NCBI RefSeq assembly: GCF_945859685.1
Contig: NC_079149.1
Location: forward strand, 12,621,118 to 12,685,117
Length of the DNA stretch: 64,000 nucleotides
Direction: 5' to 3'
Origin: Eupeodes corollae
Taxonomy: Eukaryota; Arthropoda; Insecta; Diptera; Syrphidae
Numbering within the stretch: the stretch's first letter is position 1; each line of letters opens with the position of its first letter. Of the stretch, positions 24,742 to 37,195 are shown piece by piece. The notes under the pieces are model-generated. The model saw nothing but the letters and a program-made list of their open reading frames with translations, searched no databases and was not told the DNA's origin. Position numbers and translations under genes: made by a program.

Positions 24742-25998
24742 TGTTTTTGTGTTTTTTGTTGTTGTTCATTTGTTGATTTTTTGACAATATTTTTAAAATT
24801 TGTTTTGTTTGTAAACAACGAACAAAAAATTGTTCAAAAAAATCTCAAATAATAAATTCAAATTTAATATTCTTGTAGAATTTTCTGTTTAAAGTATTTT
24901 TTATCTGTCAAAGTGACAGATGAAAAAAAAACAAAAATATTGAAAACACAGCACACACCGGTTATATGGGGCAAAGGTGGGATAAAGTCAAACCAAAAAC
25001 AAAACCTTTCATTTATTTATTATTGTTGTTGTTCTGTGAATTATTTTCGATGATTTATGGTCACATTTTGTGTGCTCCTCCGAGACAGGTTTTGAGTTAA
25101 ATTTTTGTTTTTGCATAAAAAATCACCCAATTGACGTTAAATTAACTGTCAGATTAGCGGGAATCAACCCCATTAGTGGAGTTAAGATACCTTATTTGTA
25201 TTATTGTTTAAAAAAATGCAAATGTTTAAGTCTGAGGCCTGTTTTATTTCTTTTGTTTATTTATTTTATTTTTATGAGAATTGTGCCAAAAAAAACGTTG
25301 TTAATTGTTTGTAAATTTAATGTGGGAAATAATTATACAAGAGTTTTGGTGTAACCAATTCATGAAGCACGCCGAAACCATAATTTTAGATCTTAGAGGT
25401 TTTTTGTTTGAAATGGAGTTCTGTGAATAAAACCAACTAAGACTTCAAGGTTTAGGCATGAACGCCATTGAAATTTGCATAATTTATCGACCGGAAAATT
25501 GAAGCGAAAATTATTAGTTATATTCGTTAGCGGTATTTTTGAAGAAGAATCTTTTTTTTACTGTTTTTTGCTGATGTTTATTTCTGTTTGCAATAAAATG
25601 ATTTATTGTGGGAATGGAAATGATTAAGAAGCTCGTGTACCTATTATGTGAACAAAAGTTTCAAGTTGACCATTTGGTTTAACTTCCTTGAGAAATAAGT
25701 TTAAGTTTGTTTTTTTTTTGAAGAAGATTTTTAACTAAATTTACTTTCAAGGTCAATGTAAAATTAAAAATCAGAACAAAAAAAATAAAGTCCGATGGAA
25801 TCGATATTTTTGTTGTTTATGTTCACAAGGTGGTGCAAATGTTGTCAACACAGTATTGAATGATACTTTGGTTTTTGCAAAGACGTAGCTTATAAAATTG
25901 TTTAGAAAAATTAGCTTAATTAACTGAAATATTTGTTATGTCAAAGAAAGTCAAATCAATATCCTTGCATCGCCAAATGAGACTAGTCTAATTCATTC
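24742..25998. other. Probable intron sequence
   Basis: AT-rich sequence after the donor. A 94-codon open frame around 25070-25354 lacks motifs and is judged chance. No acceptor with coding sequence after it was recognised. Confidence 0.45.
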
Positions 25999-26426
25999 GC
26001 TGCGTTCAAGCTAAGACAGATAGGGTAACCGGATACCATTTTGTTAGTGTTTTACGGGTAAAATAACAGCTGATCAAAAACAGCTGAGTTGTCAAAAAAG
26101 GAATTTCTAGTGTATGTAGGTTCCTGACAGAACAACTGATTCACCACATGGTTAAATTTCAAGAAACTTGGAAATTGATTTCAGCTTTGTATTTGTTGGT
26201 AAACATAAGGATACAAAGAGAGAAGTTGTATTTGAGGATGTTCTGTACATAATAGACTATGAATAAGCTATTTGCTATAGCTTAAATTTTTCTCTGCTTT
26301 TTGTGAACAGCTGAAAGTTGTTTTTATTTTTTGACAGCTATCTCAATACAACTATCCAACTTGTTCAACAAGGTATCTTAAAATTCACCTACCAAGAACC
26401 CTCTCCAATACAATATTGAACGCAGC
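25999..26426. mobile_element. Putative MITE with GCTGCGTTCAA ends
   Basis: A perfect 11-bp inverted repeat GCTGCGTTCAA closes a 428-bp non-coding segment (25999-26009 and 26416-26426). CATT lies one base outside each end, a possible short target duplication. Several ACAGCTG motifs sit near both ends, as in subterminal repeats of DNA transposons. No second copy was found here. Confidence 0.45.
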
Positions 26427-26727
26427 CATTTTATTTTTTTGAGACGTAACCGCTTATCACGGATTTCGAGTCATAATTTAGGAGAATAGAAGCGTTACTG
26501 ATGTCGTAAGGTTCGTACATTACTGAAATGAGTGCGTAGTTTTACTGATGATCCTAATTTGTTGATTTTGCGGCATTCGCTGCTATTGAACGAATGAATA
26601 TCGACTTTTTAGCCAATGATATTTGAAGATCATGATCACAATATGCCAAATAACACGTTGAGCGACATCCCCAGTCCAAGTCCACAACACGCGAATAATC
26701 TCTAAATATTGTGCAACATTGTACAAG

Positions 26728-27020
26728 TTATAGCCGCTTCAAATGTGGAAAATCTGATACAAGAATCACACGTTTTGAATCTTCCTGAGGCGGCCATTTA
26801 AATGATACTCTTTTTTACACTTAATAGCAAAGTCCAAAATTTGTAATGATGTAAAATTTCCATCAAAAGTTTGAATTTTTTTATTTAGCTTGCCTTTTGG
26901 AACCGAAAAATGAATGATCTGTAGTACAAATAGCTAAAAAAGGACCAAAAAATGAGATCGAATTCAAGACTAAAAGTATTACTTTTAACCAACTTTATTA
27001 CCTTTTTTTTGCCATTTTCT
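26728..27020 (+). repeat. Direct repeat R, copy 1
   Basis: Shares about 290 bp with 27697-27985. Landmarks are GTACAAGTTATAGCC, GGCGGCCATTTAAATGATA, TTTGGAACCGAAAAA and TTTTAACCAACTTTATTAC. It has no coding potential. It precedes T copy 3 and may be part of a larger repeat unit. Confidence 0.75.
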
Positions 27021-27046
27021 TGGTTTTGATTAGCCGTGGTTTTTGG

Positions 27047-27069
27047 TATTCAGTTGATACAACTGAATA
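27047..27069. other. Perfect hairpin, 10-bp arms
   Basis: TATTCAGTTG and CAACTGAATA around an ATA loop. A second imperfect hairpin, TTTTGATAG and CTATCAAAA, follows near 27137-27158. Their role is unknown. Confidence 0.6.
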
Positions 27070-27199
27070 TTTGCCGGAATAATTAAAAAAAAAATTGCGA
27101 AATTCATACCAGGGGTGAAATCGTGTAAGCTGATTTTTGATAGTTGACTATCAAAATCAAGAAAATACGTCCGTGTAATATGATAGTCGATTTCCAAGT

Positions 27200-27692
27200 T
27201 ATAATCAAACAATTTGACATAAAATATAAACTTCAAGAAGGGGGTTTGTTTGTAGACTTGAAGCGAGCTTGAAGAGAACCTTAATTCTTAATATGCCTGA
27301 ATCGAGTTGAAACGAGCTTGATTCGCCTCGAAACCGATCACGGATCGGAGACTATTGTTTTCTCTTGCAAAATAAGCCCAGTTAGTCAATTTTAATTAAC
27401 AAACCTAAATAATACAGTTACAGATTGATTTATATCCCCAATGGAAAACACATGATTCCAAATGCACAACAACTTAACGAACACAGCCATCGAGATACAA
27501 ATGCAATATCAACCGCGACATCATTTGAGAACGAAATCGTATGAGATCCATTCGAGACTCGTATAAATGCCAATAACATATCCGTAGTAAGATTCTGCTT
27601 TAACTTTTGTCGGTAGCTTTCATACTGTGGATGTTGTTATTCGTGTGAAATTCTACTATACTATTCATAGATTTTCCAACAAAACACGGGTA
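27200..27692 (+). mobile_element. T-family TIR element, copy 3 (internal deletion)
   Basis: From about 27217 it follows 33.95-34.09 kb (GACATAAAATAAAAACTTC-like, then the GAGCTTGAAG region), skips the middle, and from about 27357 follows 34.44-34.77 kb. Its right end is the best preserved in the window: CTACTATACTATT then ACACGGGTA at 27684-27692. It lacks the left end. Confidence 0.7.
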
Positions 27693-27696
27693 TCGT

Positions 27697-27985
27697 ACAA
27701 GTTATAGCCAAGTCACTGCTTAAAATATGGGAAAATCGTATTAAAAATTATTTTTATTTTTCGAAGGCGGCCATTTAAATGATATTCTTTTTTAGCCTTA
27801 ATGTCAAAGTAAAAAATTTATAATGACGTCAAATTTGTATCAAAAAATTTAATGTTTTATTGAGATTGTCTTTTGAAACCGAAAAACTAATGATCCGCAA
27901 TACAGTTACCCAAAAAAAAGTAATGTAACTTTTAACCAACTTTATTACAATTTGTTCCAAATTATCTTGGTACCGTTTATAAAGT
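27697..27985 (+). repeat. Direct repeat R, copy 2
   Basis: The second copy of the 26728-27020 repeat, starting at GTACAAGTTATAGCC a few bases after the T copy 3 end and finishing at TTTTAACCAACTTTATTAC. It fills most of the gap between two T-family ends that face each other. Confidence 0.75.
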
Positions 27986-28099
27986 GCATCGTTAAATAAT
28001 TAATTTAGTCAATTTGAAAACAAAAGTTTCATCAAAATCGTAAAAATAAAGTTTTTGAGTTAGTTAGAAAGTTATTCGTATCCCTCCTATAGAAAATAT

Positions 28100-28330
28100 T
28101 ACCTGTGTTTTATTTGGAAAAGTCATACGTAGTACAGTAATAGTAAATACGAGTAACAAATACAACATCCACAGTAGAATCACTGCCGATAAAAAGTGAA
28201 GTGAAATGCGAATGTTGATTTGACTTTAATTCGAGTGTCGAATACACTTTTCTGAGTTTAAATCGTAGACGTGTTGGTACGTCTGAAACTCGATGGCTGA
28301 GATCGGATAATAGTGTCCAAAATACGATAC
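28100..28330 (-). mobile_element. T-family TIR element, copy 4 (one end only)
   Basis: Begins TACCTGTGTTTT at 28100, a variant of the T-family end, then AGTACAGTAATAGTA, AACATCCACAGTAG and the CTGCCGATAAAA region, matching 15.04-15.2 kb and the reverse complement of 27.48-27.69 kb. It fades near 28330. Diverged and truncated. Confidence 0.6.
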
Positions 28331-31300
28331 GTCACTCATGATTAACTCTGATATTTTGACACAACATTATTTCAATTAAATTCAACTAATTTTGGATAGT
28401 TTAATTAATTGTATGTTTTTCCAATCAACTGATAAATCAACTTCTGTCAGATCTTATGGAAATATTATAAAAACAAAATTTGTTATATCAAAAATTAACT
28501 GTTTCACTAATATCTTTCAGTCCTCCGAAAGAGATAAAGGCACGAAATTCAAATTGTACGTCTAATTCTGTTTTCTTAAGTCGATTAGCATAAAATCGTT
28601 CTTTGAGTTCAACACTTTTTTCTGTTCTTTTTTATTCTTAATTATTTTTAATTGTTTTATTTTCTTAAGCTAACTCAATATAAGCTTTAATATTTTTTGA
28701 ATATAAGAATGAAACAACAACAACTTGTGTGTGCTACCACCAAGTTCATAGGCTGGAGTTATAGCTATATATTAAATTATTAATATTTTTTGTTGTTTTC
28801 CAAAAAGTTGTCAGCAAAAGTATTATAGTTTATTACCGACTGCGCCATCTGTTGTATGTGAATAACCATTTTATTAAGACCACTATCTACGAACAAACCC
28901 TTTTCCTTTAGCTCTTATTTCAATTGCAAAGTGGAAAACTTAAAAACAAATTAAATTAAAATTATTCCTGATATTTTCTTACCATATAATCTGTAAAACT
29001 GTTTATTTTGTTTGCCAACAATTAGTCCTGGTCCGAATAGCGCTAAATTGTATTCGAATTTTTAAACCATTTTGAAAAATTTCAATTGTATGAACTTACA
29101 AATTAAAAAAAAACACCAGTATTAATACTTTGGGAAACGATTGCAGGTATTAACTTTTAAACTTTTTCCCTACCTCTGCTCTTTCTAGGGTTTGTGTCCT
29201 AATTTGTTAGAACAAAATTAAGGCTTTAATCAAAATGAAATGAAAGCTGATGGAATGATTACGAATTTCGAAGAATTGATGGAAGTTTTCAGATTTGTTG
29301 CCGTATATAATAATTTGTGTTTTTTTTTAAACATTTTTAACCAATGATATTACAAATAATGAGAGCTATGAATAACTTATTCGTTCCCCTTATAGTTTTG
29401 ATCTATTTGAAAAATCTAAGGCTTTGCAAAACAAACATGTAAGCCAACTCTTTCAGCATCGATTTAAACGATTAAAATAAAAAGTTTGTAATATTTAAAC
29501 AACTTTTGTTATATGTTACGGTTAAAATAAATCGAATTCTCTTAAAGACAAATTATTATATACAAATCCATATTAATAACATAATAATATTTGAATAAAT
29601 TATATATTATTATAAAATATCAAAGAATGAATCACATTCACAATTCTTTTGAACACAAAAAACAATATAATAAAATGCAACATTTATCGTGAAGTCAGTC
29701 AATAACAATTGCCAAATAAAATAATCGACAATTCGTCTGTCTTATTCAAAAATCAAAACAAGGGGTATTGCTTGATAAACATCTTGATACAAGACAATAA
29801 TAATACCTAATCAAAATCCAAAACAACAAAATAAAAAACAACATTCCGGTATTATTTTTATTTGTAGCTTAAGCTGCTTCAACATTTTGTATTGCGCAAA
29901 GTCTCTTTTATATATGTATAAATATGAGGTAAAAGATGGTCTTATGTGTTTATACAAAAAACAACAAAAAACAATGAAATCAATTTGCCTATGGCTTTAT
30001 CAACAATAAAAACAACAAAGTTAAACAAATCACTTGATGGCTTTTCAATATCACATTATCACACGCGTTATGCCATTTTCTTTAAAATTAAATTAAAACA
30101 AACCAAGCAAGCAACGTTACACTACCACACCGACCGACGACGGACCTACCTACCGACCAACCGAACGACCTGACCGTAAATTAATTAACCAAATTAATCA
30201 TCGAAATTTGTATGTTCAATTTTTTGAAATCCAATTTGAATTGGCCCACCCATAGCCCTTTTTTACAACCAACACTTAAAGTAAAGTGAGTGAGTGAACA
30301 CGTAGTAAAAAAGAAGAAAATGTTTAAATGATTGTTGCATAGCAGCGCGATCACAGCGCCACCAGCAGATAAACATTTTATTATTTTGCTCCAATAAAAA
30401 ATGAAGGCCATAAATCCAGTCAAAAGATATAAAGATGACAATCTTTGAGATCATTTTCACATATGTACGTCTACACGTTTGTCCATTTTAGCTGTGGTTT
30501 AGATTTAGCACCGAAAGTCTTGTGAATGTGAAACGTGATTTCCGTTACAAGATCTAAAATATCGGAGATTATGTTCTGTCCCAAAAATGTGCATAATTCC
30601 TATACTCAATATTTTCTACATGATTATGTGACGAATAACTTGAATTTTAATTTTGGTATACCTCAGGAGAGCCATTAAGGGCCCTTTCTTTTTGTTTGTT
30701 TCGATTCATAAATGACTTACTATCTGTGATCTGTGTTGAAGTATTAAAATGGTTGTTTTTATGTAATATGTTATTTATGTAATACAGTTTAAATCTTCAG
30801 AATTAAAAGTGTTGAAAATATTTCTGTTACACATTGTGATGGGTGAAAATGTGACTTTAATTAGTTGTCTTCTTTTTAATTTTCGGTTGGCGTGTTCATA
30901 AACGCTTATGTTTCTTAACATCGGTGAATATAAGACAAGAAAATTGTTTTTCGTTAAACTACATAGTTAATTGTTTTACGGTGAATAACTAACTTGGTTA
31001 ATATGATATGTGCCACATATTAAAATATTGTAATATCAACAAATTACGAAAACTATGAAATTAAACATTAATCACTTACAAGATGCTAATGTATGATATG
31101 ATTTTTATTTGTTTATTACTACAATTCACTATCTTCATAAATTAAAAATGAAATTAATTTTATTAACATAGGTAACAAAAAATAATACTAATTGCTTTTC
31201 TTAACTCATAAAATCTTGAATAATTTTAATGGTCAAAACCGAGAAGCACACGGGATTGAACATAAATGTACATAATTAACTTTTGCTCATATTTTTGTTA

Positions 31301-32137
31301 ATTTGTGAGATTAATTTCATCTCATTTATTATTCATATATTATTGTTGTTTATTTAATAAAAAAAATACAATAAAGAAGATCAAACAAAAATAAAAGTAA
31401 TTATGTTGTTGAGAGCAAAGGGCCAAAATGCTCCCATATTCATCAGTTGTGTAACAAGCAGCGCATTCCATCAACCATATCATCAACTGTTTTCTTCTAA
31501 TTTTTTGAAATCATTTATAACAATAATAAATTGTTTATTTCACCATAAAAACTATGCATACTGTTTTTTTTTTTATTGTTTTTTAAGAAATATGTGTTCA
31601 TGGGCATGACATAGTTTAATTGTAAATACTTTTAAAATTTGGAATAAAAAAGACATGTTACAATTTATAATCACATACTAATATTGACACACATATTTTA
31701 CTCAAGTACCAAACCATTAATACCTTACAGTTACTTGGTAATATAAATTGTATCTTCACTTGAAGGTTAACAAATCAATTTTTGTTTTGATGAAATGCAG
31801 AGGATACTTGACACATTTGGTTTTAGGTTGTTATTCAAGAGGGATTTTATTTTTTTAACTTAAGATGACGTGAAATTGGTGAAAAAAAGTAACTATTCAT
31901 TTTTTTGTTATGTTTGAAGTATAGGCTTTCAAATTTGTATATTTCTTAAGGGACTGTGACTGTGTTATGTTAAAGGAAACAATGTGAAAGAATAATTTAA
32001 AATTATAAGAGGGACTCTTTATAATTTTTCGCAATAATTAATTTGTGCTCTTAAAGGCAGATTAAGATTTCGATTATGGTCACAAAGTCCATCGATCTAA
32101 CCATTTAATCATTTTTTATTATTGTAAATATACTTTT
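28331..32137. other. Long AT-rich stretch, nothing recognised
   Basis: No gene, RNA or element is supported over about 3.8 kb. A short ACCG/GACC-rich patch lies near 30123-30173. Open frames here are short and made of AT-rich codons. Probably intron or intergenic DNA. Confidence 0.45.
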
Positions 32138-32862
32138 CTCAAGATGGCGCTACAGTACAGTAGGAACTGGGCATCAACAAACATGCGTTTCCAGCCAGAT
32201 CGGTCCCTAGCTAGCTATCTCCAGTTTCGCACGCCAAGTTAGTTGAGGTCTTCACCCACCTGACTGCGCCACCTGAGTCGCGGTCTTCCTCTACTGCGCC
32301 GTCCATCTTGAAAAGATTTGATGACCTTCCTTCATTCACCATCTATGCATACGGGACCAAAAATCACCCGAAGAATTTTTCTCTCGAAGCATCCTAAGAC
32401 GCTCTTGTCTTTCTTTGACAGGGTCCAGGCCTCAGGGTCATAAATGAGAACTGGGATGATGAGTTTCTTATAGATGGTGATTTCAGATGCTCGAGAGAGT
32501 ACTTTACTCTCGATTGCCTTCTAAGTCCAAAGAACCAGCGATTTGCAAGAGTTATTCTTCGTTTGATTTTAGCGCTCGTGTCGTTGTCTGTATTAATAGC
32601 TGTGCCTAGGTAGACAAAGTCCTTAGCTACCTCGAAGTTATAGCTGTCCATCGTGACATTTTGTCCAAGACGTCGTTGTTCAGTGTCCTTTTTTATATAC
32701 TGTCATATATACTTGGTCTTGCCCTCATTAACCACTAACTCCATCTTTTTCGCTTCCGTCGCAATACTCAAAAACGCTCCACTGACATTTCGCTTTGATC
32801 TTCCAATTATGTCAATATCATCCGCGTATCCGAGTAATTGGATGGACCTTTGGAAGATTGTG
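32138..32862 (-). pseudogene. RTE LINE 3' end, 5'-truncated copy
   Basis: Collinear on the minus strand with the last about 830 bp of the 59-62 kb RTE. It starts at IFQRSIQLLGYADDIDIIGR (32860-32800) and runs through NEGKTKY, FEVAKDFVYLGTAIN and KRRITLANRWFFGL, then the conserved 3' UTR to the GTAGCGCCA end near 32150. It keeps YADD but carries frameshifts and lacks the (TAAG)n tail. It belongs to the same subfamily as the 59 kb copy (SKRNVSGAFL, MDSYNFE). Confidence 0.9.
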
Positions 32863-33656
32863 AAAATATAAGAAATATTTTTAAAACGACAATAACACAA
32901 TAAGTACACTTTGGCGTATACTTAATTTTTGTTTAGATAAATTTAGTTCTTAATTCATTAAGATTACCGAATTGTTTAGTAACGTCCACAAGAACAAAAC
33001 TTTAAATTATTTGTTTTTTTTTTTTTAATATTTTAATTTTTAATTTAAAAATTGTTTCATTACTAGTTTTAAGGCTGTGAATATTCCAGAAAAATATTTT
33101 AAAGTGGTTTTGAGCATTGACTGGCCAAGTATTTTCTGTACATTGTTGTGTCAAACTTTTGAAAATCTAAAATGCCATCTTCATTGTAATCAGTTTAAAT
33201 ATTTTTCAACAATTGTATGGATTTAAAAAAAAAATGATTAGATATAGTTGTAGGTCTTCATCTTTAACTATCCTAAAATGTATCGATGAAACATTAATGC
33301 TTCAACAGTTTTTGACAAATAAAATCCCAAAACGGCTTATAATGAATCAGTTTTTTAATCAGGACTTTACATTAATTTTATGAAGTGTATTTTAAAAAGT
33401 ATAAAATAACGTTTAATACGTTTTCTTTCTCAAAAATAGCAAAAATAAAAGTTCAGGGTTGAATTGAAAAATTGATTCTAAAACGTACATTTTCAAAACC
33501 ATTAAAGAACTAGATTCAGATTTATAAAAACCTTAAATGAGGGCCCATAAGAAAAGAGCTTTTATGAAAACTTATTAAGATATTTAAAATATTTAAACTG
33601 TATCTAGTAGATTAACATTTGTGCTTTGTAAAATCATCATAAAATTATATCCAATA
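32863..33656. other. AT-rich spacer
   Basis: Nothing recognised. Confidence 0.4.
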
Positions 33657-33657
33657 A

Positions 33658-34770
33658 TACCCGTGTTTTTTTGGCATTCTATAAATAGTATAGTAGAAAA
33701 TTACCAAGAAAACCCATCGGCAGTAGCCAGATTTTTGTATTTAAAAATTGGTAGAACTGAAATAATAATTACAAAAAACACAAATATTGAAATTGTGTGA
33801 AAATCGAAAGTTAAAATTAACTTCAGCAAAAAAAAAAACTAACTGAAACTGATAATAAAATGGACAATTTTCAAGAAGAAATGGTAAGATAACATCTTGA
33901 AATTGAGATTCTGTACAAAAAGTTCATTCAACAATTGCAGCTTTGACATAAAATAAAAACTTCAAGAAGGGGTTTCTATTAATATGTGGTCTTAAAGTGA
34001 GCTTGAAGCTTGCCTCGATTCTTTATGTTTCTGAATTGAGTTAAAATAAGCATGATTCGACTCGAATCCGGTTGGGGATCGGAATTGAGTCAAAATTTTT
34101 GAAGAAAACCTGTGTGGAGGAGGTGGTTTTATAGATAAAGCATTATTTTCTGTTTATTTGTATGTTTGTGCACAAAAAATATAGTTTTGTTTTAATCAAA
34201 TTAAAAAAAATTACAAGGAGTAGGTACCGTATTCTTATATGTTGCTGAACTATTCAGTTCTTCATTGTTTAACACAAATCAAACTATCTAACTTGCGCTT
34301 CATAAGAAAAATCGAAAAACCATTTGCATTTTAAAAAGTGCTGTCAAATTTAATCATTTTTAAATATTTTGTTTGATGGAAACACCAAAACGATTTATTT
34401 AATCTAAGCTTTCATTGGAAACATAGAAAAATTAATTATCTTTTCTATTGTTTTCTCTTGCAAAATAAGCCCAGTTAGCCCATTTTCATTAACAACACTA
34501 AATAATATCAACAGTAACAGATTGATTTTTTCCTCCAATGGAAACACATGATCCCAAATGCACAACCACTCAACGAACACAGCCATGGAGATACAAATAC
34601 AATATCAATCGTACCAAAATTTGAGAACGAAATTACATAAGATACATTCGAGACTCGTTTAAATGCCAAAAAACGATCCATAATAAGATTCTACTTTAAC
34701 TTTTATCGGTAGTATTCATACTCCGGATATTGTTTTTATTATTAGTGTAAAATCCTACTAAACTATTCTT
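33658..34770 (+). mobile_element. T-family TIR element, copy 2 (longest)
   Basis: About 1.1 kb. The left end is TACCCGTGTTTTTTTGGCAT (33658 on), followed by the inner repeat AATAGTATAGTAGAA near 33686-33700. The right end has lost its outer part and stops at CCTACTAAACTATTC near 34768. TA at the edge fits a Tc1/mariner-type target. An ATG at 33860 opens MDNFQEEM directly before GTAAGA, and the same arrangement is in copy 1. The rest is non-coding, with a conserved block TTGCAAAATAAGCCCAGTTA near 34452. No transposase is seen, so mobilisation would need an enzyme from elsewhere. Confidence 0.7.
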
Positions 34771-35642
34771 TGAAAGCTTTGAAGTCAAAATCTTTCTTGG
34801 TTTTAATCATACTGAAATCGAAAACTATTTCGTTTTAATTTTTGTTTGTTTTTTTTTAGGTTTTCATGTTTTGTAAAAAAAAGTTGTCAGTTAAATTTTT
34901 GTTTTAAAACTTAAAAAAACTTTAGCTACAATATTTTGAATATTATAAAAAAGTTTGATTTTTAATAGAAAACTTATTTTTCTGAATTTTAGCATTTTTT
35001 TTAATGTTTTTATTTCTAGATTAGATTTTTTCTAAAAACACGTTAATTACAAAATTTTGCATAGAACGAAATAATTTTGAAGTCCATACCTTCATCTTTT
35101 CTCTTCATCTAATTGATAGACTCTTGTTAATGTTTTACTAAATATTAAAAATAACATATTTATTGATTTACGAGATAGATAATCAATTTTGATTATTGTA
35201 ACTGAAATCGCTGCTTCGAATTTATTGAAAATCTTACCAGACGTCAAAAACTTTACTTTTCATTTCATACAATTATTCTGGAGTTACTATTATTTCTTGT
35301 TCGTTAAATATTTGAGTTAACAAAATTTAACTGATTTGGTATCACGTCACATTATATAATACAAAATGTATTTGAAGTCGTTGGCGTTATTGGTTCTTGA
35401 GATATTTGGGTCAACCCAATATAAAACAAAATTCATTTGAATTTAATATCTTCACTAGTTCTTGGGATATTGCCGTCGAAAATGGTTTTCCGAACGTAAA
35501 TGTCCGTCCACACAGACATCTCTCTAAAAATGTTTGATATTGATTCTTGGGACACTGCAACTTCAAAATTTTCAATTCGACAAATCAGAATTTTGGCTGT
35601 TTTTTTTTTAAAATCAAATGTGGGCTAAATTCAAAAGTATGA
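34771..35642. other. AT-rich stretch with a short dispersed repeat
   Basis: An 85-bp segment near 35338-35425 (TGGTATCACGTCACATTATA, then ATTGGTTCTTGAGATATTTG) resembles 42090-42175. Otherwise nothing is recognised. Confidence 0.45.
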
Positions 35643-36109
35643 TTAAAGCATCTTGCACATGAGCTACGAAATAAGAATTGTGGATGTTCGCATATTTGGA
35701 CTTTTCTTTCACATGAGCTTTATTTCTATTCGAAGACAGCAACGAATTGAATTACCCTTTTCACCATATTTTAGCAACTATGATCTTTCACACAAAAATA
35801 ATGAAGAGTAGTATAATTTTGAGGTTATGTTGCGCACGAACAATTTATTCGTTGCAGTGTGGATGCTATGTGGAACGCGAATAGAGTTTGACAGTTCGTA
35901 GCAACCACAGTGCAATTCGTTACTACTAAACTGTTTTTATTAAATGTTCCTATTCTAAAGAACAAAATGCAAATTTTATTATCCTAACATAAGTGTCAAT
36001 TGGTTTCTTATAATTTAATTGTGTTTTTGTTTGAAATTGACTTTTTGAAATGTGTAAAATCACGTTTGTTCCTTCATTCTTTGTTCGCTCTCATGTGCAA
36101 GGCCCTTAA
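35643..36109. mobile_element. TTAA-flanked MITE, family M1, copy 1
   Basis: 467 bp bounded by TTAA at 35643-35646 and 36106-36109. The ends carry inverted CTTGCACATGAG (left) and CTCATGTGCAAG (right). It is a direct match, by eye well above 80% identical, to 62744-63191. TTAA duplication suggests mobilisation by a piggyBac-type transposase. The body has no coding potential. Its right TTAA is also the left TTAA of the next MITE. Confidence 0.75.
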
Positions 36110-36556
36110 AGTAGTATTCACATGAGCGCGACCAACGAACGACGAATGAATTACAAAATGTGAGTTTATATACGTTTGAAGACATATTTCCACACAAATT
36201 CTTAACAAAACGATAGCAATATAGTTTATATTTGATTTATGATACATACTTTTACTTTTCAATATAATATATGATTAAATTTAAGAAAACAAATTTATTC
36301 GTCGCGAAAAAAATTATAGTTGATACGAACTTTCAAACTTTATTCGCGTCCCACATAATCCACACTCGCAACGAATAAAATAATCGCGCGTACTTAACCT
36401 AAAAAATCATTCTTATTTTGGTTTCGGTGGTGAATGGTGTTCGGCTGTGGCTTCATTCGCGACGAATTAAAAACTCTCATGTGAAAGAAACGTCAAAATC
36501 GACGAATATTCGTTCATTCGTTGGTCGTTGGTCGTGCTCATGTGAATAGTACTTAA
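36106..36556. mobile_element. TTAA-flanked MITE, family M2, abutting M1
   Basis: 451 bp with TTAA at both ends (36106-36109 and 36553-36556) and inverted repeats about 45 bp long. The left reads AGTAGTATTCACATGAGCGC then GACCAACGAACGACGAAT; the right is its near-exact complement. It shares the core CACATGAGC with M1, and internal Y-TTCGTYGCG-like words, so the two families are probably related. It has no coding potential. Confidence 0.75.
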
Positions 36557-37195
36557 AATAGAAGGCCTAGATGCAACACATTATCTTCCACCCTATTTGA
36601 CATAAGCACTATTTCTTCTTTATGTAAAATGTCTTGTAGGTGAAGGTGCTACCACAATTATTTAAGTTTTCCTCGCAAACAACTTCTTAGTGTTATTATA
36701 TAGAAACCTACCCAAGACTAGTACTAAAGCTTTAAATCATTGTCGAACAAACATTATGTAAATAAAATTATTAAAAAAAGTATAAACAAAATTATATTCC
36801 TTAAAAAACTAACCTACATTTTAAACACCATTCACCTTGTTTCCTTAAAAAACGAATACTCACATAAAACTTCCTCGTGTAAAAACTCACAAGCCAGCAA
36901 AAAAACTGTCCCTTTCCTTTCACATCTTATAAAAATAAAGCTCTTCAAGGTAGGCGGTCCTCGTCCCAATGTCAAAATCTAAATGAACGTAATTGATGTA
37001 CTCATTTTAATATAATATCATTCATTGTAAAGGTCATGGATTTATTGACTGTCCTGTCATGTGCCTTGCTCTGTGCCGAGCTGAGCTAACCTGAGCTGAT
37101 GTGCTCGAAAAAAAGTTAACCTGAATTTTAACGATTCTTTTTTGTTACTTTTTCGACCCAAAAACCTAAGGTTACACCATCTCTTACTTTATAGA
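36557..37195. other. AT-rich spacer
   Basis: Nothing recognised. A frame near 36740-36982 is Lys/Asn-rich and judged chance. Confidence 0.4.
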
